Shown here one piece after another: positions 61,534-64,000 of a stretch of DNA of 64,000 nt (positions are counted from its first letter, which is position 1; each line of letters opens with the position of its first letter). The stretch is taken from the NCBI GenBank assembly GCA_022575985.1, contig JAKSXM010000288.1:1515501-1579500 (forward strand). The letters run 5' to 3'. This DNA comes from Anagrus nilaparvatae. Lineage: Eukaryota > Arthropoda > Insecta > Hymenoptera > Mymaridae. The notes below the pieces were generated by a model. The model did no database searches. It had not been told where the DNA came from and saw only the letters and a list, made by a program, of their open reading frames with translations. A program made the translations under genes and the position numbers.

Positions 61534-61877
61534 AGTATTTAGGGTCTACCCGGAACCTACACATTTCGATCTTGCACATCTATTTTCTTACACATTTTAT
61601 TACACGAAAAAAATATTACACATTAAATAAATTACCAATATAAATCTTACACAAGTGTAGGAAAATTAATAATTAAATATTTTATATATTTTAATTGTAA
61701 AACAATATGAAAATTATAAAAATATATAAAATATTTAATTATTAATTTTCCTACACTTGTGTAAGATTTATTTTGCTAATTTATTTAATGTGTAATATTT
61801 TTTTCGTGTAATAAAATGTGTAAGAAAATAGATGTGCAAGATCAAAATGTGTAGGTTCTGGGTAGACCCAGTATTTA
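61534..61877. mobile_element. hAT-like palindromic MITE with 8-bp target duplication
   Basis: An almost perfect palindrome runs from 61542 to 61869 with arms of about 150 bases (ends GGGTCTACCCGGAACCTACA and, inverted, GGGTCTACCCAGAACCTACA). The flanking AGTATTTA at 61534-61541 is repeated at 61870-61877, an 8-base target duplication as made by hAT transposases. The arms contain many TACACATT-type words. It is non-coding. Confidence 0.85.
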
Positions 61878-62279
61878 ATTACCAAATTGCTCTTGAAATT
61901 GCTTTTTCTTAAATTTATAAAATCATGCTCAGCTTTTTAGGTTTTTTTTTGAAGTTTAGTGTTTAAAAGCAATATTAAATTTACATTTTCCGACATTTAT
62001 TTTAAATAAAGCACTCTTTTTAATTAATTTTTATATTTGAACTTGTCTCCAATTTAAAAATACCCTGCCAACTAGCTGGCACTTAGGTTCCTCAAACAAT
62101 GGGCTTTAAACTTTAATATGCCACAGATATCATTGATTACAACCATGCAATAATTTTTAAAAGTTAAAAAAAAATTTCGTGTAAACCTAATTAAATCTTT
62201 TTTTTTCAAATTAAAATATAATGTATTCATTGGATAATAATTATTCAACATATTATTGATAAAACAATTATTTAAAACA

Positions 62280-63511
62280 ATACTTTCAAATATAAGTACT
62301 TTCATGGAATCAAATTAGGTATTACATCTAAAAAGAAAAAAAAAAATTTAGATATTTTTTAATAATAAAATGTTTGAAAAAAAAAATTAGGTCTTAATTC
62401 GATAATGGTTTTGAAATATCACTGGTTACAATATTTTCAGATATTACCCTATTTTAGATAAATATTTATTTATTTATTTTATGCATTTCTAGTCACTAGA
62501 AATAATAAATATATATAAATTTTGTAAACCATGACTATACTTATATATGTGTGTAGGTATATATGCAAATATATTTTTAAAATATGAGATTAATAAAAAT
62601 CCTAAAAGATAGAGAGAAGCAATATGTAAAATGACCAATATTAATTATAAACTTTATATGTCTATGTACTATTTTCAATTCACTAAATTAATTTATATAA
62701 ATAATTAAAATTAGTACTAAAAACTAGTACTTCCGTGGAAATAAATTAGGTTCTACGTCCAAAAAGAAAAACAGAATTGGTATTTTTTGTATTTTTTTGT
62801 GAAAAAAATTTTAGGAAAAAAATTTTCAGAAAATTAAGTATCCGATTTGAGATATCATGTGAAAACCATACTTTCAAATACAAGTACTTTCATGGAAATA
62901 AATGAGGTATTACACCAAAAAAAAAAAAATATATTGCAGTTTTTTTTATTTTTCTTTTTTTTTAATTTTGAGAAAAAAAATTTTAAAAAAATTAAGTATC
63001 AGATCCAAAAAATTACAATAAACAAGGTTCTTAAAACTAGTACTTCCATGGAAATAAATTAGGTAATACGTCCAAAAAGAAAAAAAAATTGGTATGTTTT
63101 GTATTTTTTTGTGAAAAAAAATTTTCAGAAAATTAAGTATCCGATTCGAGATATCATGTAAAAACCATACTTTCAGATATAAGTACTTTCATGGAAATAA
63201 ATGAGGTATTACATCCAAATTAAAAAAAAAAAAAAGAAATTTGAGATTTTTTAATAAAAAAATGTTTGGAAAAAAAAATTAGGTCTTAATTCGATAATGG
63301 TTTTGAAATATCACTAGTTACAATATTTTCAGATATTAGTACTTTCATAGAATTAAATGAGGTATTACACCCAAAAAAAAAAAAAAACATTGCATTTTGG
63401 TTCCTCATAGAGGAACCTTTGTGATAGATGAAATTTTGATTTTTGATTTTTTGGCATATAAGCACGTTTTGGGACCTCAGGAAGCTAAAAAGCCGGTTTT
63501 TAAAAAAAGTC

Positions 63512-63563
<52 letters not shown>

Positions 63564-64000
63564 ACCGGTGAAATTTCACAACCATTATGGAATTAAGACC
63601 TAATTTTTTTTTCAAAAATTTTTTCATCAAAAAATCTCAAACTACTTTTTTTTTTTTTTAATTTGGATGTAATACCTCATTTATTTCCACGAAAGTACTT
63701 ATATTTGAAAGTACGATTTTTACTCGATATCTCGAATCTGATAACTAATTTTTTGAAAATATTTTTCTCAAAATTTTTTTCACCAACAAATACAAAAAAA
63801 ACTTTATTTTTTTTTATTTTTTGATGTAGTACCTAATTGATTTCTATGAGAGTACTAGTTTTAGAAATATCGTTTATAGTAATTTTTTGGACCTGAAACT
63901 TAATTTTTTCAAAATTTTTTTCTCAAAATTAAAAAAACAAAAAAATTAAAAAATCTGTAATATTTTTTTTTTTTTTAGTGTAATACTTCCTTTAATTCCA
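62280..64000. repeat. Satellite-like array inverted about a GT microsatellite
   Basis: Units up to 63400 carry AGTACTTTCATGGAAATAAA, GAGGTATTACAnCCAAA and GAGATATCATGTAAAAACC. From 63640 on the same words appear reversed (TTTGGATGTAATACCTCATT, TACTCGATATCTCGAATCTG). The switch lies around a repeat piece with AGAGGAACCTTTGTGATAG and the GT run. The array continues past the window end. Confidence 0.75.
63516..63554. repeat. (GT)n microsatellite
   Basis: A run of GT dinucleotides of about 39 bases, followed by ATGTATGTA. It lies at the turning point of the inverted satellite-like array. Confidence 0.95.

Noticed and set aside
63286..63630. 114-codon frame with His-Thr repeats
   Set aside because: The His-Thr run is the translation of the GT microsatellite and the rest is satellite-like repeat.

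Overview
The window looks like nuclear DNA from a very AT-rich insect. The evidence is a five-exon odorant receptor of the insect 7tm_6 family, a cuticular chitin-binding protein of the CPAP1 type, two nuclear-type tRNA-His genes, and debris of LINE, Penelope, Ty3/gypsy-like, Tigger/pogo, piggyBac-like and hAT-like elements. An extremely AT-rich parasitoid wasp would fit, but that placement is inference only. No bacterial operon, plasmid, CRISPR or viral gene cluster is visible.

Layout. 1-17.2 kb is gene-poor repeat debris: a fold-back element, a Penelope-like reverse transcriptase remnant inside another repeat, two minus-strand LINE remnants, and a nested inverted-repeat/LTR cluster at 10.8-12.1 kb. 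From 17.26 to 36.88 kb a five-exon minus-strand gene can be assembled by hand with matching splice phases. It encodes a 1060-residue secreted protein with one chitin-binding type 2 domain and a long Asn/Gln/Pro/Thr-rich repeat tail; a candidate core promoter lies at 43.9 kb. Intron 3 of this gene contains an inverted duplication of about 1 kb per arm. Each arm carries an intact two-exon gene for an unrecognised 143-residue secreted protein, and the two copies are divergently transcribed.

From 37 to 57 kb there are only repeats plus a tandem pair of tRNA-His genes at 51 kb. Three tandem units next to the tRNAs keep only the last bases of the tRNA. From 57.82 to 60.64 kb a complete minus-strand odorant receptor (389 residues, five exons) is present; its third intron was invaded by a small MITE and an internally deleted Tigger element without breaking any visible splice site. 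The last 2-3 kb are palindromic MITEs and an inverted satellite-like array around a GT microsatellite.

The genes do not form a pathway. The cuticle gene would act in the extracellular chitin matrix, the receptor in the dendrite membrane of olfactory neurons, and the tRNAs in translation. The most unusual unit is the palindromic pair of secreted-protein genes nested in the cuticle gene. All exon joins were read by eye and have not been checked against transcripts or databases.
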